A stretch of DNA of 64,000 nucleotides from Paraburkholderia mimosarum LMG 23256 = NBRC 106338 (GTDB taxonomy: Bacteria; Pseudomonadota; Gammaproteobacteria; Burkholderiales; Burkholderiaceae). Each line of letters starts with the position of its first letter. Position 1 is the stretch's first letter. Location of the stretch: the NCBI RefSeq assembly GCF_000739815.1, contig NZ_BBJJ01000020.1, positions 1 through 64,000 on the forward strand. Reading direction: 5' to 3'. A program made the position numbers and the translations under genes. The notes beneath the pieces are model-generated. The model was not told the DNA's origin and searched no databases. It was given only the letters and a program-made list of their open reading frames with translations. Shown piece after piece: positions 36,626 through 45,008 of the stretch.

Positions 36626-36700
36626 TCAGCGGTTGGCGATATACATCGTGATTTCAAAGCCGAAACGCAGGTCGGTGTATGAAGGGGTGGTCCACTGCAT
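36626..36700 (-). CDS. pqqA: PqqA, PQQ precursor peptide
   Basis: This 24-residue peptide is the substrate of the pathway: Glu16 and Tyr20 (in FGFEITMYIANR) are the two residues fused into PQQ, with the standard three-residue spacing. An AAGGAG ribosome site stands 8 bases before the ATG at 36700. It is first in the pqq-tonB operon, and a predicted sigma-54 promoter lies about 70 bases upstream. Confidence 0.96.
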   Translation of the reverse strand: MQWTTPSYTDLRFGFEITMYIANR

Positions 36701-36767
36701 GACATGTCTCCTTGTTTGAGGTTGCATCGCAATACCGCATCGAATGGGTGCGGCCAGTCTCTTCAAA

Positions 36768-36782
36768 GCAAAGCCCATGCCG
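36768..36782 (-). promoter_or_regulatory. Predicted sigma-54 promoter of pqqA operon
   Basis: On the minus strand CGGCAT, 5 bases (GGGCT), TTGC fits TGGCAC-N5-TTGC with the essential GG and GC intact. Transcription would start near 36757, leaving a leader of about 57 bases before pqqA. Paired activator-like sites lie 52-104 bases upstream, and the gene upstream encodes a sigma-54 activator. Confidence 0.6.
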
Positions 36783-36833
36783 ATGTGAGCGCGCGCCCGC
36801 CTGATACGTTCAGTGCGGGCGCGCGGCAAAGGG

Positions 36834-36871
36834 TGTTGCGTTTCGGAACACGGGTGCTACAAGATGCAACA
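36834..36871. promoter_or_regulatory. Paired 17-bp inverted sites, probable enhancer of pqqA
   Basis: There are two 6-5-6 sites: TGTTGC-N5-GGAACA (36834-36850) and TGCTAC-N5-GCAACA (36855-36871). Their centres are 21 bp apart, two helical turns. The outer words GGGTGTTGC and GCAACACCC are also exact inverted copies. The right half AACA with preceding G/C recurs in the paired sites ahead of the PQQ dehydrogenase. They are probable binding sites of the AcoR-type activator encoded next door. Confidence 0.55.
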
Positions 36872-36927
36872 CCCGTGGGACAGAGGAAGGGGGAGAGGTC
36901 AGCCCGGCGACTGGCGCAGAACGCGCT

Positions 36928-38913
36928 TCAAGCGCCGCCAGAGCCACGGCCCGGATCGACAGCGGGCATCTTGCGATAGATGGTATTGCGCGACACGCCC
37001 AGCGCCCGCGCCGCCGCCGAGACGTTGCCTCCGTGCCGCGCGAGCGTGGCGGCGATCATTGAGGCGGTCACGTCTTCGAGGCGCGCGTCCTCCTGCACCA
37101 GGGTATCCGCAGGCGCGGGCGACGCCGCCATGGCCTGCGCTTCGCCGCGGCAGCGCAGATCGTCGAAGAAGTCGTCGGGCAAATGCTCGCGCCGGATCTG
37201 GCCGTCGTCGTCGACCATGGCAGCGGCGGTGCGCAACAGGTTGCCGAGTTGCCGGAAGTTGCCCGGCCAGGCGCAGCGCTCGAACAACGCCATCACATCC
37301 GGCGCGACAGTGAGCGGCTCCCGGTCCGTACGCCCGTGCGATTCCTGATGCAGCAGCTTCTGGATCACGACCGCGAGATCGGTGCGGTCGCGCAGCGGCG
37401 GCAAGCGGACCACGAGGCCATTGAGCCGGTAGTACAGGTCTTCGCGGAAGCGGTTCTGCGCGATCATCTCGCGCAAATCGCGGTGGGTCGCGCAGATGAT
37501 CGCGATATCGACGGGAATCGTCTTCGTCGAGCCGAGCGGATTGACGATGCGTTCCTGCAGTACGCGCAGGAGGCGCACTTGCAGCGGATAAGGCATGTCG
37601 CCGATTTCGTCGAGAAACAGCGTGCCGCCGTTGGCCTGCAAAAGCTTCCCCGCCGCACCTTTGCGCCGCGCCCCCGTAAACGCCCCCTCTTCGTAGCCGA
37701 ACAGTTCCGATTCGATCAGCGTTTCGGGAATCGACGCGCAATTCACCGCCACGAACGGCTGATCGCGGCGCGGCGAATCGTTGTGGATGGCCTGCGCGAG
37801 CAATTCCTTGCCGGTGCCGGTCTCGCCGGTGATCAGAACCGGAATGTCCTTGCCGATCACCTTGCGCACCTTCGCGATCACGAGCGCGACCTGCGGATCG
37901 CCCGTGTCGAGATAGCTCAGGCGCGAGAGACCCATGGAAGGCGGCTGCGCCGCCGCACAGGCGGGCACGGCCGCCGCATCGTGCACGACCGCTGGCCGGC
38001 TGCCCGGCGCTTGCGTCGCGCGCCTGAACTGGACGCGCGCGCAAACGACCGCCCCGTTGGTCAGATTGAGCATGAGGTGCGGCTCGAGGCTCGCGCGCAT
38101 GCGGTCGATGAGTTGGGCGCTCGTGGTCTGGAATAGCGACGACAGCGTATGCGCGCGCAGCGCGGCGAGCGGCAGGCCGAGCTGAAACTGCGCGCTGCGG
38201 TTCGCCGAAAGAAAACGCCCATCGCTCGTGAACGCGACGATGCCTTCCATCAGCGTGCCGAGGAACTCCGCTCGGCCGTGAAAGGAGACCTGCAGCGTCT
38301 CCTGAAAAGTCGTGGCGAACAGATGATTCTCGATCATCTGCACGGACATGCGCGCGAGCGCCATGGTGTGCTGGTGGTAGCTCCGATGATCGCCCGTCAC
38401 GTCGAGCACGCCGATCACGTCGCCATACGGATCGAAGATCGGCACGCTCGAACACGTGAGAAAACGGTTTGCCGCGAGGTAATGCTGGTCGCCGTGCACG
38501 ACCATCGCGCAGCGCTCGGCAAGCGCGGTGCCGATCGCGTTGGTGCCCTGGCGGTCCTCGGCCCAGTTCGCGCCGGGACGCAGCGCGACCTTTTCGGCGC
38601 GCTGGAGAAAGTCGTCGTCGCCGATCGAATGCAGGATCAAGCCTTCGGCATTGGTCAGCACGATCATGCTTTGCGTATTGACGATCTGCTCGTGTAGCGT
38701 CTCCATGACCGGCATCGCATGCAGGCACAGCACGCGATTCTGTTCGCGCTTCAGTTCGAGGCTCGCGCACGTAAGCACATCGTAATCAGGCTTCACCGTC
38801 GTTCGCAGACCGAAAGTTTCCGATCGCTCGTGCGCTTTCTGGATCGCTGGCGCGGGCCAGCCATTGGACATCGCGACCGCTTGCCCTGCGGCCATATGAA
38901 CTTCGTCGCGCAT
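36928..38913 (-). CDS. Sigma-54 enhancer-binding activator, AcoR-type
   Basis: This 661-residue regulator has a GAF-type sensory domain (about 75-205), a PAS-like segment (about 215-290), an AAA+ domain with Walker A GETGTGKE (363-370), the sigma-54 contact motif GAFTGA (410-415) and Walker B LFLDEIGD, and a Fis-type helix-turn-helix (about 618-650). Such proteins bind upstream sites and open -24/-12 promoters. The ATG at 38913 follows GGAGGAGAGA; an in-frame extension to 39108 lacks a ribosome site. Placed between the TonB receptor and pqqA, it probably controls both flanking units. Its effector (an alcohol, aldehyde or metal state) is unknown. Confidence 0.9.
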   Translation of the reverse strand: MRDEVHMAAGQAVAMSNGWPAPAIQKAHERSETFGLRTTVKPDYDVLTCASLELKREQNRVLCLHAMPVMETLHEQIVNTQSMIVLTNAEGLILHSIGDDDFLQRAEKVALRPGANWAEDRQGTNAIGTALAERCAMVVHGDQHYLAANRFLTCSSVPIFDPYGDVIGVLDVTGDHRSYHQHTMALARMSVQMIENHLFATTFQETLQVSFHGRAEFLGTLMEGIVAFTSDGRFLSANRSAQFQLGLPLAALRAHTLSSLFQTTSAQLIDRMRASLEPHLMLNLTNGAVVCARVQFRRATQAPGSRPAVVHDAAAVPACAAAQPPSMGLSRLSYLDTGDPQVALVIAKVRKVIGKDIPVLITGETGTGKELLAQAIHNDSPRRDQPFVAVNCASIPETLIESELFGYEEGAFTGARRKGAAGKLLQANGGTLFLDEIGDMPYPLQVRLLRVLQERIVNPLGSTKTIPVDIAIICATHRDLREMIAQNRFREDLYYRLNGLVVRLPPLRDRTDLAVVIQKLLHQESHGRTDREPLTVAPDVMALFERCAWPGNFRQLGNLLRTAAAMVDDDGQIRREHLPDDFFDDLRCRGEAQAMAASPAPADTLVQEDARLEDVTASMIAATLARHGGNVSAAARALGVSRNTIYRKMPAVDPGRGSGGA

Positions 38914-39186
38914 TCTCTCCTCCACGATTGGCCGGTACCTTGCCGGACACATTTCGGTGTCTCTATTAGCGAGCTCCGGGCCATCCGGCCAGCGCACGAA
39001 ACGGCCGGCTTGCGGCAAACGCGCGCGCGACGCGCAACACGCTGTGTAAGCGAACCGTATGCAAAGGCGCGGGTGTCGAGTCGAACACGCACACAATCGA
39101 TTCGCCATTCCGTGTATTACCGCAAATCGCCCGCGTGGACAAATGCGGACTCACCCCGATGCGCGCATGGTCGAGTTCCCTTCGGC

Positions 39187-41496
39187 TCAGTCCCACGCAT
39201 AGTGGAGGCCCACCCAAAAGCCGCGCGGCGCACCTGGTCCGACGAATTGCTCGTTCACGGGGTTCGCGCCGTCGAACGTGTGGCCGGGGCCGTTGAAGAA
39301 GTTCTGGCCCAGCACGCCGAAGCTCGCATAACGTCTGTCGAACAGGTTCGTTACGTTCGCATAGATCTCCAGCCGCTTCGTGATGCGGTAGCGCGTATCC
39401 AGATCGACAAGCACGTAGCCGGCTATCTTTCCGTTGATGTCCTGATTGTTTTCGTCGCCTTGCGCATAAACGCCGCTGCGCCACGTGATGTTCGTACCGA
39501 TGCTCCACTTCGCCGTGGCCGCGTAATCGAGCCGAAGCTTGACGGCATGGGTGGGAATGCCGGGCACGTGGTCACCCGGCCGCACCGTCACGACGCCGTT
39601 TGCATCCGCCGAGGAATTCGCGGGGCTATGTTCCGTCCACGTCGAGCGGTAGGTCGCATTCACGTAGCTGTAGTTCAGACCTATGCCGACGGGGCCCCAT
39701 ACCGTGTGCCCCGCCAGTTCGATACCCTGGCGGCGCGTCTTGCCGACGTTCTGGAAATAGCCCTGCGTGCTGCCAGCCGCGCTCACGAACTCGATGTCGT
39801 TGGACAGCGTAGTGCTGAACGCGGCGGCGCTCCAGGTGGTCGCCGCGCCGGGATGGCCGCGCGCCCCCGCTTCGAACGTCTTCGAAACCACGGCTTGCAG
39901 CGCCGGGTCGGCCACGAAGTTGTTCGGTAGTGAGCACGGCGCGGCCGGGTCCGCGCACGCAAGCTCGATGGCGGTCGGCGCGCGCATGCCTTCGTTGTAG
40001 GCCGCATAAATGGTGAGGGCCGGCAGCGGATTCCAGTTGAGGCCGACAGCCGGATTGAAACGCGAGAACGTGTGATAGCCGTCGAGCAGCGGCTGCATGC
40101 CGCTTTCGTCGCCAATGCGCGCGCTCGACCAGTCGTAGCGGCCCGATAGCGTGAGCGTCCATTGCGGCGTGAGCGTGAGCGTCTCGTTCAGATAGAGGCC
40201 ATAGTTCACGTTGCGTGTTTTCGCATCGGTCTGCTGACTAAAATTTCCGATGCCTACCGTCGCGCGGTCGGACGTGAACGAGGCGTTCTGCGACGACGAA
40301 ACGTAGTGCGAGTTGGCGAAGTCCGCCGCCACACCCGCAACGAGCTGGCTGCCAATGCTGCCCAGTTTGCCCAGCAGCGTGAGCTGCAGGCTCGCACCGA
40401 AGCGCTCCGTCGTGACGACGGAATCGACGTTGCTTCCCTCCAGCGTGTCGACATTGCCATTTTCGTCGATCGATCCGTAGTTCGCATTGTTGTTGCTGCT
40501 CGTGTTCTCGTTGCGCAGATGCCGATAGTACGCGTTGCCGCTCAGTTCGACGTTGTCGGTGAAGAAATGCTCGCCCGATAGCGTGAGATAGCCCACGCTG
40601 TTGCGATTCAGGTCCGGGAACGTGTAGGCCTGCTTGGGGTTGTCGAGAAACGAGCGGGGAATGGTCTGGCTGCCGTAGAGCGAGTTGTCCGCGCCGCCGC
40701 CGGAAATCGAGAGCGTGGTGTCGTCATCGGTGTAGCGCAGCTTGCCGAATGCCTGGCGCACGCGGCTCGCGTTGTGGTCGGCCCAGCCGTTGTCGTTCGT
40801 GACGTTGGCATTCGCGTAATAGTCGAAATGCGGCCCGAACACGCCCCCCTGCTCGAATTGCGCGCTCTTGCGCCCCCATGAGCCTCCTGAGAGATCGACG
40901 CTGCCGCCCGGACTCGTGCGGCCGTTCTTTGTCGTGATCGCGATTGCGCCGCCCAACGTGTTCAGTCCATACACGGGGTTCGAGCCGGGAATGAGCTGGA
41001 TCTTGTCGATCGCCCCGGATGGAATCAAGTCCCAGTTCACGACGTCGCCGAACGGCTCGTTCACGCGCACGCCGTCCAGGAACACCGACAACCCCTGCGG
41101 CGTGCCAAGCACTGGCGAGGCCGTAAAGCCCCGATAGCTCAGGTTCATCTGGAAGGGGTTGCCCTGGGCGTCCTCCACGCTCACACCCGGCAGGTTGGCA
41201 GCGAAGAAGTCCGTCAGCGTTTCGCGGTGCTGCGTTTCGATGTCCTGCGCGCGGACCGTCTGCACATTCGCCGGCACCTGCGCGAGCGGCGTGCCGATGC
41301 CGAGCAGCGGCGTCGTGCCGACCACGACAACGCCGGGCAGCACGAGCGGCGTGGGCGCCCCCTGCGGCTCGCCCCCGGCGTCAGCCGTGGCGGCCCTGGA
41401 CGCATCCGCGCAAAACACGGCGAGCGTGAGCCATGCGCCAAGCACGGCATACGAGCGCCTGGCGCCCACGCGAGCGTCCCTCTCCGTTGTCGACAT
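39187..41496 (-). CDS. TonB-dependent outer-membrane receptor
   Basis: This 769-residue receptor has a signal peptide (to about residue 36), a plug domain (about 60-195, with NLPGVSVEDAQGNPFQMNLSYRGF and LSVFLDGVRVNEPFGDVVNWDLIP) and a 22-strand barrel ending in the aromatic-terminal GFWVGLHYAWD. It imports a large or scarce ligand using TonB energy. It is divergent from a PQQ alcohol dehydrogenase gene, with pqq-tonB-exbB-exbD nearby. A lanthanide chelate or PQQ itself are the leading guesses; a siderophore cannot be excluded. A GGTGGAGA ribosome site precedes the ATG. Confidence 0.9.
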   Translation of the reverse strand: MSTTERDARVGARRSYAVLGAWLTLAVFCADASRAATADAGGEPQGAPTPLVLPGVVVVGTTPLLGIGTPLAQVPANVQTVRAQDIETQHRETLTDFFAANLPGVSVEDAQGNPFQMNLSYRGFTASPVLGTPQGLSVFLDGVRVNEPFGDVVNWDLIPSGAIDKIQLIPGSNPVYGLNTLGGAIAITTKNGRTSPGGSVDLSGGSWGRKSAQFEQGGVFGPHFDYYANANVTNDNGWADHNASRVRQAFGKLRYTDDDTTLSISGGGADNSLYGSQTIPRSFLDNPKQAYTFPDLNRNSVGYLTLSGEHFFTDNVELSGNAYYRHLRNENTSSNNNANYGSIDENGNVDTLEGSNVDSVVTTERFGASLQLTLLGKLGSIGSQLVAGVAADFANSHYVSSSQNASFTSDRATVGIGNFSQQTDAKTRNVNYGLYLNETLTLTPQWTLTLSGRYDWSSARIGDESGMQPLLDGYHTFSRFNPAVGLNWNPLPALTIYAAYNEGMRAPTAIELACADPAAPCSLPNNFVADPALQAVVSKTFEAGARGHPGAATTWSAAAFSTTLSNDIEFVSAAGSTQGYFQNVGKTRRQGIELAGHTVWGPVGIGLNYSYVNATYRSTWTEHSPANSSADANGVVTVRPGDHVPGIPTHAVKLRLDYAATAKWSIGTNITWRSGVYAQGDENNQDINGKIAGYVLVDLDTRYRITKRLEIYANVTNLFDRRYASFGVLGQNFFNGPGHTFDGANPVNEQFVGPGAPRGFWVGLHYAWD

Positions 41497-41594
41497 CCGT
41501 CTCCACCTGTCTTATGCGGTCACGGCGGTCAAACGCCAAGGCGTCTGCCGCCGGCCGATGCGTACACAACCTGTCTCCTCTTCGCTGTGGTCTA

Positions 41595-41609
41595 GCCAGG
41601 AACGTGCCA
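41595..41609 (-). promoter_or_regulatory. Predicted sigma-54 promoter of TonB receptor gene
   Basis: On the minus strand TGGCAC, 5 bases (GTTCC), TGGC matches the -24 element perfectly and keeps the GC of the -12 element (TGGC for TTGC). Transcription would start near 41584, about 88 bases before the receptor ATG. It faces away from the dehydrogenase promoter, with the paired sites at 41664-41712 between them. Confidence 0.45.
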
Positions 41610-41619
41610 GCACACGGGA

Positions 41620-41652
41620 AAGCGTGCTTGCCGCTGTCCGGCAAGCGCGCTT
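41620..41652. repeat. 33-bp near-perfect palindrome in divergent control region
   Basis: AAGCGTGCTTGCC and GGCAAGCGCGCTT are 13-base arms matching at 12 positions around a 7-base centre. It lies between the two predicted divergent sigma-54 promoters, next to the paired activator sites. It could bind a second regulator or a nucleoid protein. No T-run follows, so a terminator is unlikely. Confidence 0.65.
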
Positions 41653-41663
41653 CGCCGCCCGAC

Positions 41664-41712
41664 TGTCACGTTCGCCAACAGTTTCCGCTGCGCCTTGTAC
41701 CTGAATGCAACA
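41664..41712. promoter_or_regulatory. Paired 17-bp inverted sites between TonB receptor and PQQ dehydrogenase
   Basis: TGTCAC-N5-CCAACA (41664-41680) and TGTACC-N5-GCAACA (41696-41712) have the same 6-5-6 layout as the pair upstream of pqqA, with centres 32 bp apart, about three helical turns. They lie 79-127 bases upstream of the dehydrogenase -24 element and on the far side of the receptor promoter, where enhancer sites for both would be expected. Confidence 0.5.
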
Positions 41713-41790
41713 GATCGACCATTGCCGGACACCTCGGCCGTGAGCTGAGGAACGGGCTGCATCCCCCGCTGCGCAAAGCGACGCGGAAAA

Positions 41791-41806
41791 TGGCATACGA
41801 CTTGCA
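41791..41806 (+). promoter_or_regulatory. Predicted sigma-54 promoter of PQQ dehydrogenase operon
   Basis: TGGCAT, 5 bases (ACGAC), TTGCA is a near-perfect -24/-12 element. Transcription would begin near 41817, giving a leader of about 80 bases to the ATG at 41898. The linked AcoR-type activator and paired upstream sites support it. Confidence 0.7.
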
Positions 41807-41897
41807 AGAACGGTTTCGCACCCGGACCGGCCCCACCCCCGCGCATCCAGCCTGACCGCTTCCCGGCCGTGCATCGACAACTAATCAGGAGACGAAG

Positions 41898-43625
41898 ATG
41901 AAGAGACGCTCGGCTGCGGCAAGCCGGCTTGCGACCTGTGCCATGGGTATCGCGGCGGCGATCACCTTGAACGCGGGCCCCGTGGATGCCGCCTCGGATT
42001 ACCCACCCGTGACCTATGACCGCCTGACCCGCGCGCAAAGCGATCCGGGCTGGCTCACGTACTACCGGAGCTACAACGGACAGTCGCATTCGCCGCTCAA
42101 GCAGATCGACGCATCGAACGTCGGCGAGCTCAAAGAGGCGTGGCGCTACCAGTTTCCCGCTGAACTCAAACAAGGCTTCGAGGCGACGCCTATCGTCAAC
42201 GGCAACTATCTTTTCGTCAGTACACCGAAGGACAACGTCTACGCCTTCGACGTGAAAACCGGCACGCAACTCTGGAAATACGAACCGAAACTCAGCGCGG
42301 AGTCGTTCAAGACCGCATGTTGCGACGTGGTCAACCGCGGCGTCGCGCTCTATGGCAAGAACGTCTATATCGCCATGCTGAGCGGCGAAATCGCCGCGCT
42401 CGATGCGAAAACCGGCAACGTGGTCTGGAAGAAACAGATGTTCGAGCCGGGTCTCGGCTATGCGTTCTCGCTCGCGCCGCTCGCGCTCGACGGCTCGCTC
42501 GTGGTCGGCACCTCGGGTGGCGAGTACGGCATCCGCGGCTACATCGCCGCGCTCAGTCCGGACGACGGCTCGATCGTCTGGAAGCGCTACACCATTCCTG
42601 GCGCCGGCGAAAAAGGCGCGGAGACCTGGCCCGACGGCATGCAGGCGCACGGCGGCGGCGCCGCGTGGCTCACCGGCACCTACGACGCCGCGAGCCGTAC
42701 CCTGTACTGGGGTGTGGGCAATCCCGGCCCGTGGCTCGCCGCGCTGCGCCCTGGCGATAATCTGTACTCCGATTCACTGCTCGCGCTCGATCCGAAGAAC
42801 GGAGATCTCAAATGGCACTATCAGTACACGAGCAACGACACGTGGGACTATGACGGCGTCAACACGCCGATCCTCGCGAACATCCAGTACAAAGGCAAGG
42901 ATTACGACGCCATCATCCACGCGGACCGCAACGGCTTCTTCCACGCCATCGACCGGCAAACAGGCAAGCTGATCTACGCGGAGCCGTTCGTGAAGGCGAC
43001 CTCGGTGACGGGCTACACCGCCGAGGGCAAGCCGATTGAGGATGCCTCGAAATTCCCCAAGGCCGGCTCGACCATCGACACCTGCCCGAGCTTTCTCGGT
43101 GGCAAGAACTGGTGGTCCGTGTCCTACGATCCTGAGCGGCACATCGCCGTCGTGCCGGCGCTCCACGCGTGCATGAGCCTTTCTGGCAAATCGGTGAGCT
43201 ACATGGAAGGCCTGCCCTATCTCGGCGAGGGCTTCGAAATCAAGCCTGAACCCGGTAGCGAGGGCTATGGTGAGTTGCAGGCCATCGACGTGAACACGGG
43301 CAAGAAGCTCTGGGGTCACTGGAGCAAGATGCCCTGGAACGGCGGCGTCGCGACGACGGCGAGCGGACTCGCATTCAGCGGCTCGCTCGACGGCCATCTC
43401 TATGCCTTCGACGTTTCCACCGGCAAGGTGTTGTGGGAGAGCCCGCAGCTCGCTAGCGGCATCATCGCGCAACCGTCCGTGTTCGAAGTCGATGGTAAGG
43501 AGTACGTCGCGGTGCTCGCCGGCTACGGCGGTGCGAATCCGATCTGGGGCGGTCCGATGGCCGACGTAGCGAAGGATGTTCCGCGCGGCGGCACGCTCTA
43601 TGTTTTCGCGCTGAACCGGGGCTGA
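41898..43625 (+). CDS. PQQ-dependent alcohol dehydrogenase, lanthanide-type active site
   Basis: This 575-residue periplasmic quinoprotein of the methanol/ethanol dehydrogenase family has a signal peptide (about 1-32) and an eight-bladed propeller with the vicinal disulfide Cys141-Cys142 over the PQQ. Probable metal ligands are Glu209 and Asn275, and the catalytic base is Asp317. Asp319, two residues on (WDYDG), is the extra ligand that marks lanthanide-dependent XoxF/PedH enzymes; calcium enzymes have Ala or Ser there. No C-terminal heme domain is present, so an external cytochrome is needed, and one is encoded next. It oxidises alcohols and probably aldehydes. It is transcribed from a predicted sigma-54 promoter. 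Confidence 0.93.
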   Translation: MKRRSAAASRLATCAMGIAAAITLNAGPVDAASDYPPVTYDRLTRAQSDPGWLTYYRSYNGQSHSPLKQIDASNVGELKEAWRYQFPAELKQGFEATPIVNGNYLFVSTPKDNVYAFDVKTGTQLWKYEPKLSAESFKTACCDVVNRGVALYGKNVYIAMLSGEIAALDAKTGNVVWKKQMFEPGLGYAFSLAPLALDGSLVVGTSGGEYGIRGYIAALSPDDGSIVWKRYTIPGAGEKGAETWPDGMQAHGGGAAWLTGTYDAASRTLYWGVGNPGPWLAALRPGDNLYSDSLLALDPKNGDLKWHYQYTSNDTWDYDGVNTPILANIQYKGKDYDAIIHADRNGFFHAIDRQTGKLIYAEPFVKATSVTGYTAEGKPIEDASKFPKAGSTIDTCPSFLGGKNWWSVSYDPERHIAVVPALHACMSLSGKSVSYMEGLPYLGEGFEIKPEPGSEGYGELQAIDVNTGKKLWGHWSKMPWNGGVATTASGLAFSGSLDGHLYAFDVSTGKVLWESPQLASGIIAQPSVFEVDGKEYVAVLAGYGGANPIWGGPMADVAKDVPRGGTLYVFALNRG

Positions 43626-43725
43626 GCGAGCGTTCCGCGCTTCATCCGGCGCCTGTCATCCCTGCTTTGCGCCGCACGCGCACGCCGCGCGCGCGGCGGC
43701 CTCGCCTCCACTGGAGCACAAGATC

Positions 43726-44952
43726 ATGAATTTCCGCATCACCCACATCGCCGTGGCCGCTGCGCTCGCGGCGGGCGGCGCGCACATGAACGCACATGCC
43801 GCGACCAACGCCGTGCGCGTCTGCACGTTGCCGGGCAGCCCAACGGCCGTACTCGACGTGGCCGTTGCGCGCGCCGTGCTAAAGGCCGCCGGCATACCCG
43901 CGACGTTCGCCGCGCATGGCATCGACGACGATGGCGGCGACGACGGCATCTCCGCGCACGAACTTTCCCGTGCGCTTGCCCGCGACTGCGACCTCGTTGC
44001 GGGCTTCCCGCGCTCGTCGATCGCCGACGCGTCGGGCTCGCAGATGGTCTTCTCTCAAGGCTATCTGCGCTCCGGCTATGTGAGCATCACCTTGCGCGGT
44101 CCGCACGCCGCAACGGCTGCCGCAGACGGCAAGGAAACCGTTGCGGCGACCTGGTCGAGCCCATCGCAGCTGATCGCCGTGCAGCAGAAGAATGTGCGCT
44201 TCGACCTGGAGAACACGTCCGAACTGACTGTCGACGCGGTCGCCAAAGGACGCGCCCAGCGCGCGATCGTCTGGTACCCGGCCGTCGTTGCTTACCAGCG
44301 CACACATCCCGAGCAGCAATTCGCCGTGGCAGCGGCGCCCTCCCCGTATGCCGACTGGAATCTCGTCTTCGCTTCGGGACCCGGCATGCGTGCGCTGCAA
44401 GCGCGCATCGACGACGCGCTCACGCATATGAATGGCGATGGACGCCTCGCCGCACTCACGCGCGGCTGGACACTGCCAGAAGGTGCTACGAGCGAGGCGC
44501 GTGCGGATGCTCCACATTTCGACGACGCAATGACTTCGTATCGGCGAGCGCGCGACAACGTACGCGCAGCGGGGCACATCATCAAGGTGGCCGCAACCAC
44601 CGGCGGCAACGCACCGGCATTCGATCACGAACAGGTGGAACACGGCCAACACCTTTATTCGGACTCCTGTGCGAAATGCCACGGCGCGCAGCTTGAAGGC
44701 ATTACAGCGCCCGCATTGAGCGGACCGGCCTTTGCCCCGGCCGCGAATTCGCATTTGACGATCGGTGGCATTTACCAGTACATGTCGACCAACATGCCGG
44801 CCGACCGCCCCGGCAAGATGAGTGATCAGGAGTACGCGGACCTGATGGCGTTCCTGCTCTACACCAACGGTTACGACGCGGGCGACGCGAAGCTGACTTC
44901 GGAAGCCGCGCAATCGTCGACCACGCCGCTCAATGCCGGCCCTCGGCACTAG
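43726..44952 (+). CDS. MxaJ/XoxJ-like binding protein fused to cytochrome c
   Basis: This 408-residue periplasmic protein has a signal peptide (1-26) and a solute-binding-fold domain (about 28-250), starting VRVCTLPGSPTAV, of the quinoprotein-associated MxaJ/XoxJ type. A C-terminal class I cytochrome c (about 300-385) has heme motif CAKCH at 315-319 and a probable axial Met at 357. In other bacteria these are two separate genes beside the dehydrogenase. A single chain would tether the dehydrogenase-binding module to its electron acceptor. The N-terminal half is divergent, so the XoxJ assignment rests partly on context. It is 100 bases downstream of the dehydrogenase gene. Confidence 0.82.
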   Translation: MNFRITHIAVAAALAAGGAHMNAHAATNAVRVCTLPGSPTAVLDVAVARAVLKAAGIPATFAAHGIDDDGGDDGISAHELSRALARDCDLVAGFPRSSIADASGSQMVFSQGYLRSGYVSITLRGPHAATAAADGKETVAATWSSPSQLIAVQQKNVRFDLENTSELTVDAVAKGRAQRAIVWYPAVVAYQRTHPEQQFAVAAAPSPYADWNLVFASGPGMRALQARIDDALTHMNGDGRLAALTRGWTLPEGATSEARADAPHFDDAMTSYRRARDNVRAAGHIIKVAATTGGNAPAFDHEQVEHGQHLYSDSCAKCHGAQLEGITAPALSGPAFAPAANSHLTIGGIYQYMSTNMPADRPGKMSDQEYADLMAFLLYTNGYDAGDAKLTSEAAQSSTTPLNAGPRH

Positions 44953-45008
44953 GCTTCCCTTTAACCATGGCAGTACGAAATATTTGCAATCTCACTCCGG
45001 ACATCCGC

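Noticed and set aside
36849..36877. CACGGGTG...CACCCGTG inverted repeat considered as a terminator of the activator gene
   Set aside because: No T-run follows on either strand, and it overlaps the better supported paired 17-bp sites; an enhancer reading explains more of the sequence.
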